The notes beneath the pieces are model-generated. The model searched no databases. It was not told the origin of the DNA and worked only from the letters and a program-made list of their open reading frames with translations. A program made the position numbers and the translations under genes. From Puniceicoccales bacterium (GTDB taxonomy: Bacteria; Verrucomicrobiota; Verrucomicrobiia; Opitutales; UBA953), in NCBI GenBank assembly GCA_031279675.1, contig JAITIB010000006.1:1-37960 (forward strand): a stretch of DNA of 37,960 nt, given 5' to 3'. Numbering within the stretch: the first letter of the stretch is position 1; each line of letters begins with the position of its first letter. Positions 19,878 through 27,704 of this stretch are shown one piece after another.

Positions 19878-21554
19878 ATGTCACCAGTCCCGATCCCCGT
19901 CCCGCTCAAGGCCCTCGCCCTGCTTAAGAATGTCGCCCGGGCAAGGGAGATTTTTGCCATCCTCATCAAGAATGGCTTTCTGGAATTTCTGGAACAGGTC
20001 GGCGCGCCCTCGTCACGGCTCGCCAAAATTCTCCCGATCCCGACGCAAAACATCACGCTGTGGCAACGCATCCGCGTGACCTGCGAGCAGCTCGGGCCAA
20101 CCTTCGTCAAGCTCGCCCAGCTGGCCAGCTCGCGCGACGATCTGCTCCCGGAGGCGCTCGCGACGGAACTGCGCCGCTTGCGCGATCAAGTGCCGCCCGT
20201 GCCTTGGGCGGACATGGCGCAGGTGCTTGCCGCGGAGCTGCACGAGGGCGTGGAGGCCCATTTCGAAGAAATGGACACGACGCCGGTGGCGTGCGGCTCC
20301 ATCGGCCAGGTTTACAAGGCGCGACTCAAGGCGGACGGACGCGCCATCGCGATCAAGCTCCAACGCCCGGGCATCCACCGCGCGATGCGCGCCGACATCG
20401 AGATCCTGTCCTGGCTCGCACAACGCGCCCACGAACGGTTCGCGGAACTGCGCCCTTACGCCCTGCCGACAATCGTCGCGGAGGCCGCGACAGGGCTTTT
20501 GCAAGAACTCGACTTCAACATCGAGGCACGCAACGCCGCGCATTTCAACGCAATCAATCCCTGCCCGTCAGTTTTCGCCCCCCGTGTGCACGAGCATTAC
20601 ACCACGGCGCGCCTGCTCGTGTCCGACTGGGTGGAGGGCGTCCCGCCGGGCTCCCCGGAAATCCCCGTCGAGACGGCGCGCCTGCTCGCCGCAGCCGGGG
20701 CAAACTCGGTTTTCCGCCAGATATTTCTCGACGGATTCTTCCACGCCGACCCGCACCCGGGCAATCTGCTCGTCACACCAGATGGACGGCTCTGCCTGAT
20801 TGACTGGGGCCTCGCGGGCAGCCTCACGCGGCGGATGCGCTACATGCTTGCCGACCTCCTCGGCGCGCTCGCACGACAGGACGCCGAAAAGGTGATCCAG
20901 GCGCTGCTCGCCAACGGAATGAAAATCCGCTCCGACCGCACCAAGCTTGAGGGCGATGTCGCCCAAGTGTTGCGCCGCCACCACAAGCTCGCAGAAACGC
21001 CCGGTGAGTTCGGCAGCGCGATGACAGACCTGCTGCGCGTCTTCGCCCGCCACGGCATCGCGCTCGCGCGCGACTACACGCTGCTGGCCAAGGCCGTGCT
21101 CGCCATTGAGGAGACAGGGCGGCAACTCGACCCGGCATTTGACCTGCAACACCATGCGCGCCACTTCCTGAAAAAGCTGCGCGCGGAACGCTGGAGTCCC
21201 CGCACACTGGCAAAACTGGGCGCGTGGGCGGTGGCGTCCAACATCGCGCAATTCCGCGAGATCCCCGGGAGCGTCAGCCGCATTTTGCAAAAGCTTGAGG
21301 ACGGCGAGGCGACGCTGAGTGTCGAGCACAACGGGCTGGAGGATTTCCGGCGCACGATGGAAATCGCCGTGAACAGGCTCGTCTTCGCCGTAATCGTCGC
21401 GGCGCTCCTGGTGGGCTCGTCAATGTTGGTGCGCGGAGACGACAACCCGTGGCAATTCCCTCCGAGCCCCGGAGTGATCGGCTACGCGCTGGCCTTCTGT
21501 TTCACCCTTTACCTGCTCTGGGATATTTTGCGCCACGGACGCCACAAACATTAG
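19878..21554 (+). CDS. ubiB: UbiB/ABC1/AarF family atypical kinase
   Basis: 558 residues. The atypical protein-kinase-like core is complete: the Ala/Gly-rich loop ACGSIGQVYKA at 138-148, Lys160 in AIAIKLQRPG, ELDF with Glu210, HADPHPGN at 289-296 and LIDWGLAG with Asp309. The N-terminal KxGQ motif, which in UbiB/COQ8 proteins blocks the active site, reads Lys78-Leu-Ala-Gln81, so its glycine is alanine. The C-terminus has two transmembrane helices (about 485-505 and 530-548), typical of this family. UbiB proteins help isoprenoid-quinone synthesis as ATPases that extract lipid substrates; verrucomicrobia mostly use menaquinone, so the exact job here is open. The phasin-like gene directly upstream is a recurrent neighbour. 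Confidence 0.9.
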   Translation: MSPVPIPVPLKALALLKNVARAREIFAILIKNGFLEFLEQVGAPSSRLAKILPIPTQNITLWQRIRVTCEQLGPTFVKLAQLASSRDDLLPEALATELRRLRDQVPPVPWADMAQVLAAELHEGVEAHFEEMDTTPVACGSIGQVYKARLKADGRAIAIKLQRPGIHRAMRADIEILSWLAQRAHERFAELRPYALPTIVAEAATGLLQELDFNIEARNAAHFNAINPCPSVFAPRVHEHYTTARLLVSDWVEGVPPGSPEIPVETARLLAAAGANSVFRQIFLDGFFHADPHPGNLLVTPDGRLCLIDWGLAGSLTRRMRYMLADLLGALARQDAEKVIQALLANGMKIRSDRTKLEGDVAQVLRRHHKLAETPGEFGSAMTDLLRVFARHGIALARDYTLLAKAVLAIEETGRQLDPAFDLQHHARHFLKKLRAERWSPRTLAKLGAWAVASNIAQFREIPGSVSRILQKLEDGEATLSVEHNGLEDFRRTMEIAVNRLVFAVIVAALLVGSSMLVRGDDNPWQFPPSPGVIGYALAFCFTLYLLWDILRHGRHKH

Positions 21555-21618
21555 GGGCGCCCCGGCATGTTTTGCGGTTGCCACGCCACGGCGCAGGCGC
21601 ATTTCACAGGGCACGCTC

Positions 21619-22674
21619 ATGCGCCGGTATTTTCTCAAACGCCTTCTCCTCCTGCCGCTCACCTTGCTGGGCATAACATTCATCGCCTACGTGATCACGC
21701 GCTTTGTGCCGGGCGGGCCGCTTGACCAGGCGCTCGCCCAAAAACAGCAGGCGGCGGCGCGCGGGCGCGGCGTGGTGGCCTCGGGGAACTCAAGCTCGCT
21801 CTCGCCGGCGGAGGAGGCGCAGCTGAAAAAATTCTACAAACTGGATCGTCCCCTGCTGATCGGCTACGGGGAATGGCTGGGCGTGTGGCCAAACCCGGAC
21901 ACGGGCAAATACGAGGGGTTGATGCAAGGGGAGTTCGGACATTCGTTTTTGCGCGGGCAACCGGTGCTCGAAGTCATCGTTGAGAAGTTGCCGGTCTCCG
22001 CCTGGCTTGGCGGATGGTCGCTGGTGCTGACCTACGGAGTCTGCATCCCCCTGGGCATTGTGAAAGCGCTCCGCCACCGCACGCGCGTGGACAATGTGAC
22101 CTCGGTCGTGCTGTTCACCGGGTATGCGCTGCCCGGATACATTCTTGCGGTGGTGTCCCTGTATTTCTTCGCCTTCCACTGGGAGGTGTTCCCGCACTCC
22201 GGAATCGCCACGAAGGAGCTTGAGGGAGCGGGATTGTGGTTAAGACTGAAGGATCGCGCGTGGCACAGCGTGCTTCCCCTGGCATGCCTCACGAGCGGGA
22301 ATTTCGCGCTGATGACCCTGCTCATGAAAAATTCCCTCCTGGATAATCTCGCACTGGACTACGTGCGCACGGCAGTGGCAAAGGGCGTGTCGTTCCACAA
22401 CGCGGTGCTGCGACATGCGTTCCGCAACAGCCTTGTGCCAGTGGCAACGGGCTTTGGAAACTGCCTCGGGGCATTGCTCGCGGGAAGTTTCCTGATTGAG
22501 AAAATTTTCGACATCGACGGCATCGGCTTGCTGAGCTTCAGCTCGCTGGTGGGACGCGATTACCCGGTGTTCCTCGGATTGCTGACATGCTCGTCATTCC
22601 TGCTTCTGCTGGGAAACATCGTTTCGGACGTGTGCGTCGCACTGGTTGACCCGCGCATCCGCTTCGGGAAGTAA
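21619..22674 (+). CDS. ABC transporter permease, OppB/YejB type, without its partners
   Basis: 351 residues with about six membrane helices: the first at residues 9-28 in MRRYFLKRLLLLPLTLLGITF, which is typical of DppB/OppB/YejB, the rest after 140. The EAA-like coupling loop is YVRTAVAKGVSFHNAVLRHAFRNSLVP, and the end DPRIRFGK is like YejB (DPRIDF). A periplasmic insert between helix 1 and 2 (about 40-115) with LSPAEEAQLKKFYKLDRPLL and GEFGHSFLRGQPV also matches YejB of the microcin C/peptide importer. It would form the channel of a peptide ABC importer. The second permease (YejE), the ATPase (YejF) and the binding protein (YejA) are absent: upstream is ubiB and downstream a convergent gene. 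It is 64 bases after ubiB. Confidence 0.85.
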   Translation: MRRYFLKRLLLLPLTLLGITFIAYVITRFVPGGPLDQALAQKQQAAARGRGVVASGNSSSLSPAEEAQLKKFYKLDRPLLIGYGEWLGVWPNPDTGKYEGLMQGEFGHSFLRGQPVLEVIVEKLPVSAWLGGWSLVLTYGVCIPLGIVKALRHRTRVDNVTSVVLFTGYALPGYILAVVSLYFFAFHWEVFPHSGIATKELEGAGLWLRLKDRAWHSVLPLACLTSGNFALMTLLMKNSLLDNLALDYVRTAVAKGVSFHNAVLRHAFRNSLVPVATGFGNCLGALLAGSFLIEKIFDIDGIGLLSFSSLVGRDYPVFLGLLTCSSFLLLLGNIVSDVCVALVDPRIRFGK

Positions 22675-22703
22675 AGACCTCGTGTTCGGAAGGACGGCAG
22701 GGA

Positions 22704-24053
22704 TTAATCCGTGGAACCCCCTTCGTCATCGCAACGGCCCACATTGCGCTCAAGCCGGACCCGACGAATATTTCCCGCAGACACCTCGTAGGCGATGACA
22801 CGAAACTCACCAATCTGAACCGTGTCGTTACGATGCGGGAAAAAATCCATGTGACGCTTCATCCACTCTCCCACGGTTTCCGTCGGCGCCGCCTCAAAGG
22901 CCCACCCCGTCTCCGCCTGAAGCTCGCGCATCGGCATTTCCCCATGAACAACAATGGATCCCGCGGTACGCGTGAGGACATAGCCCTTGCCACGGTCAAG
23001 CTCGTCGCGGATATCGCCAAGGATCTCTTCAAGCACATCCTCAAAGGTGACAATGCCGGCGAGATGTTTCCCATCGTCAAGCACGACGGCAAGATGGCTG
23101 CGCGCGGCGCGAAAACGCTCTATCATGATGGGAACGGGCGTCGTCAGGTGAAATCGCAACACAGGGCGGATGAGCGGTTCAAAGGAACAGATCTCGCCCA
23201 GCGTCTGCATCTGCCAAAGCCATTCGCGCGCAAGGACCAGACCGCGCACCTCGTCCATTTTCCCATCGCACACGGGGAAACGGCTGCGCCCGGAACTGCG
23301 GGCAATCTGAAGGTTTTCCTGCGTGCTTTTGTCGAGCCAGAGGGCGATGACCTGATGCCGGGGCATCATGATCTGGCGCGCTGTCGTCGTGCGCACACGA
23401 AGGGTTTGCACCATGAGCCGGTTCACGAGCGCATGCGCGGCGGAAAGATCGTTCGCATGGCTGAAGACATACTCAAGCTCATCCGCGCCAAAAGTGTGCT
23501 GGGGCTCGTCCACCGCCCCCAGCCCAAGGAGCCGCAACAACTGGTTGGCCGCACCATTGAGAAGCCAGATGAAGGGATAAAGAACCCAGTGGAAGAGCAT
23601 CAACGGCGGTGCCGTCCAAAGCGCAATCTGCTTGGGACGCTGGATCGCAAGGGACTTGGGTGCGAGCTCACCAAGCACAATGTGGAAAAACGTGATGACA
23701 CCAAAGGCCATGGCAAAGGCCATGGACGACACCGCAGTGGCGTCGGTAATTCCGCAAGTGGCCACCACGGGGGCAATCCGTTTGGCAAGAAAGGGCTCCC
23801 CTACCCAACCAAGGCCAAGGCTGGCGAGAGTGATGCCAAGTTGTGTGGCAGAGAGCGCGGCATCAAGGTGCTGCGTGGCTTTCAGGGCGAAACGAACGCG
23901 CCACCCGCCTGTCTTGCTCATGGGACGAAGCTGGGTGTGGCGGACTTTGACGAGGGCAAACTCGGCGGCCACGAAAAACCCGTTAGCAAGAACAAGCGCG
24001 AGTATAACGACGAATTCGGTAATGGTTCCCAAGAGGGTGCTGGAAGTGTTCAC
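22704..24053 (-). CDS. CorC/HlyC (CNNM) family membrane protein with CBS domains
   Basis: 449 residues in three parts. An N-terminal CNNM/DUF21 membrane domain (about 1-190) has helices starting ITEFVVILALVLANGFFVAAEFALVK and the conserved LGELAPKSLAIQRP. A CBS pair follows (about 205-335; MMPRHQVIALW..., GRSRFPVCDG, VVLDDGKHLAGIVTFEDVLEEILG). A C-terminal CorC/HlyC domain begins at about 350. The family includes Mg2+/Co2+ efflux proteins and older 'hemolysin' annotations; the N-terminal NGFFVAAEFALVK and the length fit the CNNM-type magnesium exporters. It stands alone: convergent with the permease gene and separated from the ribosomal cluster by terminator-like hairpins. Substrate is inferred. 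Confidence 0.9.
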   Translation of the reverse strand: MNTSSTLLGTITEFVVILALVLANGFFVAAEFALVKVRHTQLRPMSKTGGWRVRFALKATQHLDAALSATQLGITLASLGLGWVGEPFLAKRIAPVVATCGITDATAVSSMAFAMAFGVITFFHIVLGELAPKSLAIQRPKQIALWTAPPLMLFHWVLYPFIWLLNGAANQLLRLLGLGAVDEPQHTFGADELEYVFSHANDLSAAHALVNRLMVQTLRVRTTTARQIMMPRHQVIALWLDKSTQENLQIARSSGRSRFPVCDGKMDEVRGLVLAREWLWQMQTLGEICSFEPLIRPVLRFHLTTPVPIMIERFRAARSHLAVVLDDGKHLAGIVTFEDVLEEILGDIRDELDRGKGYVLTRTAGSIVVHGEMPMRELQAETGWAFEAAPTETVGEWMKRHMDFFPHRNDTVQIGEFRVIAYEVSAGNIRRVRLERNVGRCDDEGGSTD

Positions 24054-24097
24054 GTGCGGGGATTGCTTCTGTGCGTATGGACGTGGACGACAAGCAA

Positions 24098-24126
24098 ATA
24101 TGCCGGACGGCTGGCGTCCGGCATAT
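24098..24126. terminator. Strong hairpin between rplQ and the CorC-type gene
   Basis: ATATGCCGGACG (24098-24109) and CGTCCGGCATAT (24115-24126) form a perfect 12-bp stem with a 5-nt loop. On the minus strand it lies after the last gene of the ribosomal cluster (rplQ stop at 24262) and just before the CorC-type gene start (24053). It probably protects or ends the ribosomal transcript. There is no clean T tract. Confidence 0.55.
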
Positions 24127-24178
24127 CCGATCGCGCGGTCGTGGCCGCGCTCACTGTCCTATTTACGAAAAAGAATAA

Positions 24179-24241
24179 CCACGAAATTACTGGATAGTCG
24201 GTTGAGTGACTTAGTTTTTGTTAGTCCTTGTAATATCGTGG
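24179..24241. repeat. Inverted repeat downstream of rplQ
   Basis: CCACGAAATTAC (24179-24190) pairs with GTAATATCGTGG (24230-24241) with one mismatch and a 39-nt loop. It lies 20 bases after the rplQ stop in the reading direction. It may be a second transcript-end structure or the remains of a small mobile repeat. Confidence 0.35.
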
Positions 24242-24261
24242 TTAAAGTGGTTTGCGCCCGG

Positions 24262-24789
24262 TTACGCTGAGACAGCAGGCGACGGAGAAGGTTCCACATT
24301 CTCTGTCTGTGAGGGAGCGGGGGCGGCATCCGCGGATGCGGCGGTTCTCCTCGTTCTGGCTTTCCGCGCAGGCTTCCGTGCCGCCGCCGTCTTTTTGTAG
24401 CCCTCGTCAGAGGCGGACACCAATTCAATCAACGCCATCTCCGCGGCATCACCCGTGCGCTGGACGAGTTTGTAAATACGGGTATAGCCGCCGGGTCGCT
24501 TCAGGAACTCGGCAGCACGTTCGCCAAAAAGTTTCTTGACGGCATCGGCGTCGCGAACACGGGCGACCGCAAGCCTGCGGTAGTGCACCTTCACGGCGCT
24601 CTCCTCCGCGAGCGCCGCCTTCTTTGCATAGGTTATGATTTTCTCCGCGTATGGGCGCAAGGCCTTGGCCTTGGCCAATGTGGTCTGAATACGTCCGTGG
24701 GCGAAGAGGGCGGTGGAGAGGCTTGCCATTAGGGCTTCGCGATGGGCGCGTTTTATGCCAAGCTGGTGGCTGTGTTTCCGGTGTCTCAT
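24262..24789 (-). CDS. rplQ: 50S ribosomal protein L17 with C-terminal extension
   Basis: 175 residues. The start MRHRKHSHQLGIKRAHREAL and the middle HGRIQTTLAKAKALRPYAEKIIT are the L17 signature, and RPGGYTRIYKLVQRTGDAAEMALIEL closes the core at about residue 125. E. coli L17 has 127 residues; here a further 45 follow, first Lys/Arg/Ala-rich (KKTAAARKPARKARTRR) and then Ala/Pro/Ser-rich. L17 binds near the peptide exit tunnel of the large subunit, so the tail could reach the subunit surface. It is the last gene of the cluster, 48 bases after rpoA. Confidence 0.96.
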   Translation of the reverse strand: MRHRKHSHQLGIKRAHREALMASLSTALFAHGRIQTTLAKAKALRPYAEKIITYAKKAALAEESAVKVHYRRLAVARVRDADAVKKLFGERAAEFLKRPGGYTRIYKLVQRTGDAAEMALIELVSASDEGYKKTAAARKPARKARTRRTAASADAAPAPSQTENVEPSPSPAVSA

Positions 24790-24837
24790 GGGTGTTTGTC
24801 GTGGTGATTCGTCGGTGGTGAACGGGGATTGGCGCGC

Positions 24838-25839
24838 TTACTTGGTGATGGCTTTGTCGAGCAGACGCTCGTCAAGTTTCATGCCGAGCGAAAGCCCGAG
24901 CTGCTCCAATTTCGCCTTGATTTCATTGAGGGATTTCTTCCCGAAGTTGCGATACTTCAGCATCTCTTGCTCGGACTTAAGCGCGAGCTCGCCGACCGTG
25001 GTTATGTTGGCGTTGTTCAGACAGTTGGCGGCGCGAACTGAGAGTTCGATCTCATTGACGGACATGTTGAGGAGTTTGCGGAGACGGTTTTGCTCCTCGC
25101 TGATTTCTTTGCCATGCGCTTCGAACTCGATGTCACGATGCGTGCCATCACCAAAAATATCGAGGTGATGCCGGAGAATGGCTCCGGATTCCTTGAGGGC
25201 ATCGTCAGGAGTGATGCGCCCGTCGGTCCAAATTTCGAGGATGAGCTTGTCGTAATCCGTCATTTGCCCGACGCGGGTGTTCTCAACGGCATATTTGACG
25301 AGGCGGACAGGGCTGTAAAGGGAGTCCACGGGAATGACTCCGATCGTCTGTGTGTCGCTCTTGTTGTCATCCGATGCGGCCCAGCTGCGACCGACGCGGA
25401 CTTCAATCTCGGCATAGAAACGACGTTTGCGGTCCAAGGTGCAAATGACCTGACCGGGGTTGATGATGTCCAAGTCGGGCACAAGCTGAATGTCTTTGGC
25501 TGTGATTGGCCCCTCGCGATCGACATCAAGGGTGACCTGGAAGGTATCCCGTTTTCGGGCTTTGAAGAGTATGGATTTGAGGTTGAGGACGATGTCGGTC
25601 ACATCCTCAACGATGCCTTCAATGGACTGAAACTCGTGCTGGACACCGTCTATTTTGATGGAACTGATCGCGGCCCCCTCAATGGAGCTGAGAAGGACGC
25701 GGCGGAGGGCATTCCCGATGGTGTGCCCGTAACCCGTCTCAAAGGGTTCGGCAACAAACTTGGCGTAAGTGTCGTTGGATACGGCTTCATCCTTTTTCAA
25801 CTGCTTGGGTAATTCGAATTTTCCGAGTCGTTTGGGCAT
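24838..25839 (-). CDS. rpoA: DNA-directed RNA polymerase subunit alpha
   Basis: 333 residues, the normal length. The N-terminal dimerisation domain contains EPFETGYGHTIGNALRRVLLSS at about 31-52, the universal alpha signature, and LDVDREGPITAKDI. The C-terminal DNA-binding domain (about 255-333) has ELSVRAANCLNNANITTVGEL, with the arginine equivalent to E. coli Arg265 that contacts UP elements, and KSLNEIKAKLEQLGLSLGM. Both domains and the linker are complete. It sits between rpsD (54 bases upstream) and rplQ, the classical alpha-operon order. Confidence 0.98.
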   Translation of the reverse strand: MPKRLGKFELPKQLKKDEAVSNDTYAKFVAEPFETGYGHTIGNALRRVLLSSIEGAAISSIKIDGVQHEFQSIEGIVEDVTDIVLNLKSILFKARKRDTFQVTLDVDREGPITAKDIQLVPDLDIINPGQVICTLDRKRRFYAEIEVRVGRSWAASDDNKSDTQTIGVIPVDSLYSPVRLVKYAVENTRVGQMTDYDKLILEIWTDGRITPDDALKESGAILRHHLDIFGDGTHRDIEFEAHGKEISEEQNRLRKLLNMSVNEIELSVRAANCLNNANITTVGELALKSEQEMLKYRNFGKKSLNEIKAKLEQLGLSLGMKLDERLLDKAITK

Positions 25840-25893
25840 GGCTTTTATTTCTCCGGTGATGATTGTGTTGTTCGGGTGCGGGTGGATTGCTTG

Positions 25894-26502
25894 TTAACGG
25901 CTGTAGAACTCGACGATGAGCTGGACGTTAATTTCAGTGGGGAGCTCCTCGGCGGCGGGCTGACGGTTAACGGTGCCACGGAGGACATCGTTCGCCATGC
26001 TGAGCCAGGCGGGGACAACACGCTGTTGGTTCTCCTCGGTGCCACGGGTGGCAAGCTGTTTGGAAGAGGTGCGATTACGCACCTCAATCTGGTCCCCTGG
26101 CGAGCAGGTGTAACTGGGGATGTCAACCTTGTGCCCGTTGACGGCGATGTGCCCATGACACACGAATTGCCGGGCAGCACGACGGGTGCGGCTAAGCCCG
26201 AGAAGGTAAACCACATTGTCAAGACGGGTGTGGAGGAGACGGAGAAAATTCTCACCAGTAACCCCCCCCTGCCGCTTGGCCCTGGCAAAGGTGAGCTGAA
26301 ATTGTTTCTCGTTGAGGCCATACATGAAGCGAAGCTTCTGCTTCTCATTGAGGCCGGTGCCATACTCGGAAATCTTGCGGCGTTTGGTAGGGCCGTGGAT
26401 GCCCGGGGCGTAAGGCTTGCGTTCTTCCGCCTTGCTGGGGTGGAAGATATGCTGGCCAAAACGGCGGTTGATCTTGCTGGTGGGTCCGGTGTAGCGGGAC
26501 AT
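25894..26502 (-). CDS. rpsD: 30S ribosomal protein S4
   Basis: 202 residues. The start MSRYTGPTSKINRRFGQHIF, the PGIHGPTKRRKISEYGTGLNEKQKLRFMYG block and the S4 RNA-binding domain (LDNVVYLLGLSRTRRAARQFVCHGHIAVNGHKVDIPSY) are all typical. There is no N-terminal zinc-binding Cys cluster, so this is the C- (zinc-free) form. S4 starts small-subunit assembly and in many bacteria represses its own operon. It lies between rpsK and rpoA; two competing hairpins precede it. Confidence 0.98.
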   Translation of the reverse strand: MSRYTGPTSKINRRFGQHIFHPSKAEERKPYAPGIHGPTKRRKISEYGTGLNEKQKLRFMYGLNEKQFQLTFARAKRQGGVTGENFLRLLHTRLDNVVYLLGLSRTRRAARQFVCHGHIAVNGHKVDIPSYTCSPGDQIEVRNRTSSKQLATRGTEENQQRVVPAWLSMANDVLRGTVNRQPAAEELPTEINVQLIVEFYSR

Positions 26503-26527
26503 GTGTTTGAGCTTTTATTGTTTTGCG

Positions 26528-26566
26528 GCGGTTGAATCAACCGCCCGGATTGCCATCACCGGGCGG
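26528..26566 (-). promoter_or_regulatory. Two overlapping hairpins in the rpsK-rpsD gap
   Basis: Read on the minus strand, CCGCCCGG...CCGGGCGG (26566-26541, 8-bp stem, 10-nt loop) is followed by GCGGTTGATTCAACCGC (26544-26528, 7-8 bp stem). The two share the bases GCGG at 26541-26544, so they cannot both form completely. They lie between the rpsK stop and the S4 start, 26 bases before the rpsD ATG. This could be an RNA control site, for instance for S4 feedback, or simply a pausing or processing structure. The pairing is seen in the sequence; the role is inferred. Confidence 0.4.
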
Positions 26567-26595
26567 GAAAATGCAAATTGGGTGAGGTTCCTGGG

Positions 26596-27195
26596 TTAAA
26601 CGCGACGACGCTTGGGCGGACGGCATCCGTTGTGAGGAACGGGAGTGGCGTCAACTATGGTTGTGACATTGAGACCGAGGGTTTGCAGCGCACGAATGGC
26701 ACTGTCCCGCCCCATGCCAGGACCTTTGATCTTGACGGCAACTTCCTTGAGCCCGTGCGACATGGCAACGCGCCCGGCGTCCTGACAGACAACCTGCGCG
26801 GCATAGGCGGTGGACTTGCGGGAACCACGGAAACTGTTTTTGCCAGCGGTCGACCAAGAAATCACGTTGCCATTCTGATCGGTGAACGTGACTTTCGTGT
26901 TGTTAAACGTGGCGAGAACGTGGCAGACCCCGACGGAAATATTTTTGGACCCTTTGGCTTTGCGGATTTTGACCTCTTCAAGGCCTTCGGAAAGAAGATC
27001 CTTGGCCGTGATTTCTTTCTTTTCCGCAGGAGGGGACGCAGGGGCGCTGTCAGCCGCCAACGGCGCGGCGGCGGCAGGCGCGGCATCTTTCTCACCCTTC
27101 GTTTTTGCTTTGGGTTTCACTGGAGTGGGAGCCTCCTTCTCAACGGCGGGCGCGGGCGGGGGCGTGATGGTGATGTCCTTCTCGTCTTGACTCAT
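26596..27195 (-). CDS. rpsK: 30S ribosomal protein S11 with long N-terminal extension
   Basis: 199 residues instead of about 129. The S11 core begins at about residue 72 (LEEVKIRKAKGSKNISVGVCHV) and continues with LATFNNTKVTFTD, AYAAQVVCQDAG, GPGMGRDSAIRAL and ends in the universal HNGCRPPKRRRV. The first 70 residues are low-complexity, rich in Ala, Pro, Lys and Glu (TPPPAPAVEKEAPTPVKPKA...). There is no internal Met near the core that would give the normal length. S11 forms the platform near the mRNA exit site, where such a tail could touch mRNA, S18/S21 or anti-Shine-Dalgarno RNA. It lies 27 bases after rpsM. Confidence 0.95.
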   Translation of the reverse strand: MSQDEKDITITPPPAPAVEKEAPTPVKPKAKTKGEKDAAPAAAAPLAADSAPASPPAEKKEITAKDLLSEGLEEVKIRKAKGSKNISVGVCHVLATFNNTKVTFTDQNGNVISWSTAGKNSFRGSRKSTAYAAQVVCQDAGRVAMSHGLKEVAVKIKGPGMGRDSAIRALQTLGLNVTTIVDATPVPHNGCRPPKRRRV

Positions 27196-27222
27196 GTTTT
27201 TGGATGATTGGCGGTGTCGTGA

Positions 27223-27600
27223 TTATGCGGATTTTTTCGCCGCGCCAATGGTTTTGCGCGCGCCCTTCCGGGTGCGGGCATTGGTGCGGGTGCGTTGACC
27301 GCGAACGGGAAGCCCGCGAAAATGACGAAGCCCGCGGTAACACTTGATGGCTTGGAAACGCTTGAGGTTCTGGCTGATTTCGCGGCGCAAATCCCCCTCG
27401 CACTTGTAGCCACGTTCAACGATGTAGCCGACAATCTTGTTCAGCTGCTCCTCGGTGAGGTCCTGTGCGCGAAGGGCCGGGTTGATGCCCAAGGCATCCA
27501 CGATTTCAATGGCACGGGTCGGACCGATGCCATAAATGTAGCGTAACGCGTATTCAACGCGCTTGTTATTAGGTATATCGACACCAAGGAGGCGAGGCAT
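27223..27600 (-). CDS. rpsM: 30S ribosomal protein S13
   Basis: 125 residues from ATG 27600 (MPRLLGVDIPNNKRVEYALRY). YIYGIGPTRAIEI is the helix-two-turn-helix signature and HFRGLPVRGQRTRTNARTRKG is the conserved C-terminal RNA-binding tail. S13 sits in the small-subunit head and contacts the P-site tRNA. An upstream extension of the frame (to 27708) has no S13 similarity. In most bacteria infA and rpmJ lie just upstream; here only a 104-base gap separates it from map and I find neither gene in that gap. Confidence 0.97.
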   Translation of the reverse strand: MPRLLGVDIPNNKRVEYALRYIYGIGPTRAIEIVDALGINPALRAQDLTEEQLNKIVGYIVERGYKCEGDLRREISQNLKRFQAIKCYRGLRHFRGLPVRGQRTRTNARTRKGARKTIGAAKKSA

Positions 27601-27704
27601 AGATGATGATGAGGTTGTTCTGTGTTTTGATTGGAAAAGAGGGAGGAAAGTGGAGAGGCTTCGGGTGCTTGGAAAGAAAAAAATCGAGGGAGGTCCAAAA
27701 AAGT

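Noticed and set aside
22833..24197. A 454-codon plus-strand frame opposite the CorC-type gene
   Set aside because: Shadow of the real gene; no recognisable domains and a composition dictated by the opposite strand.
27601..27704. rpmJ (L36) or infA between map and rpsM
   Set aside because: The 104-base gap contains no small frame with L36 or IF-1 features on either strand.
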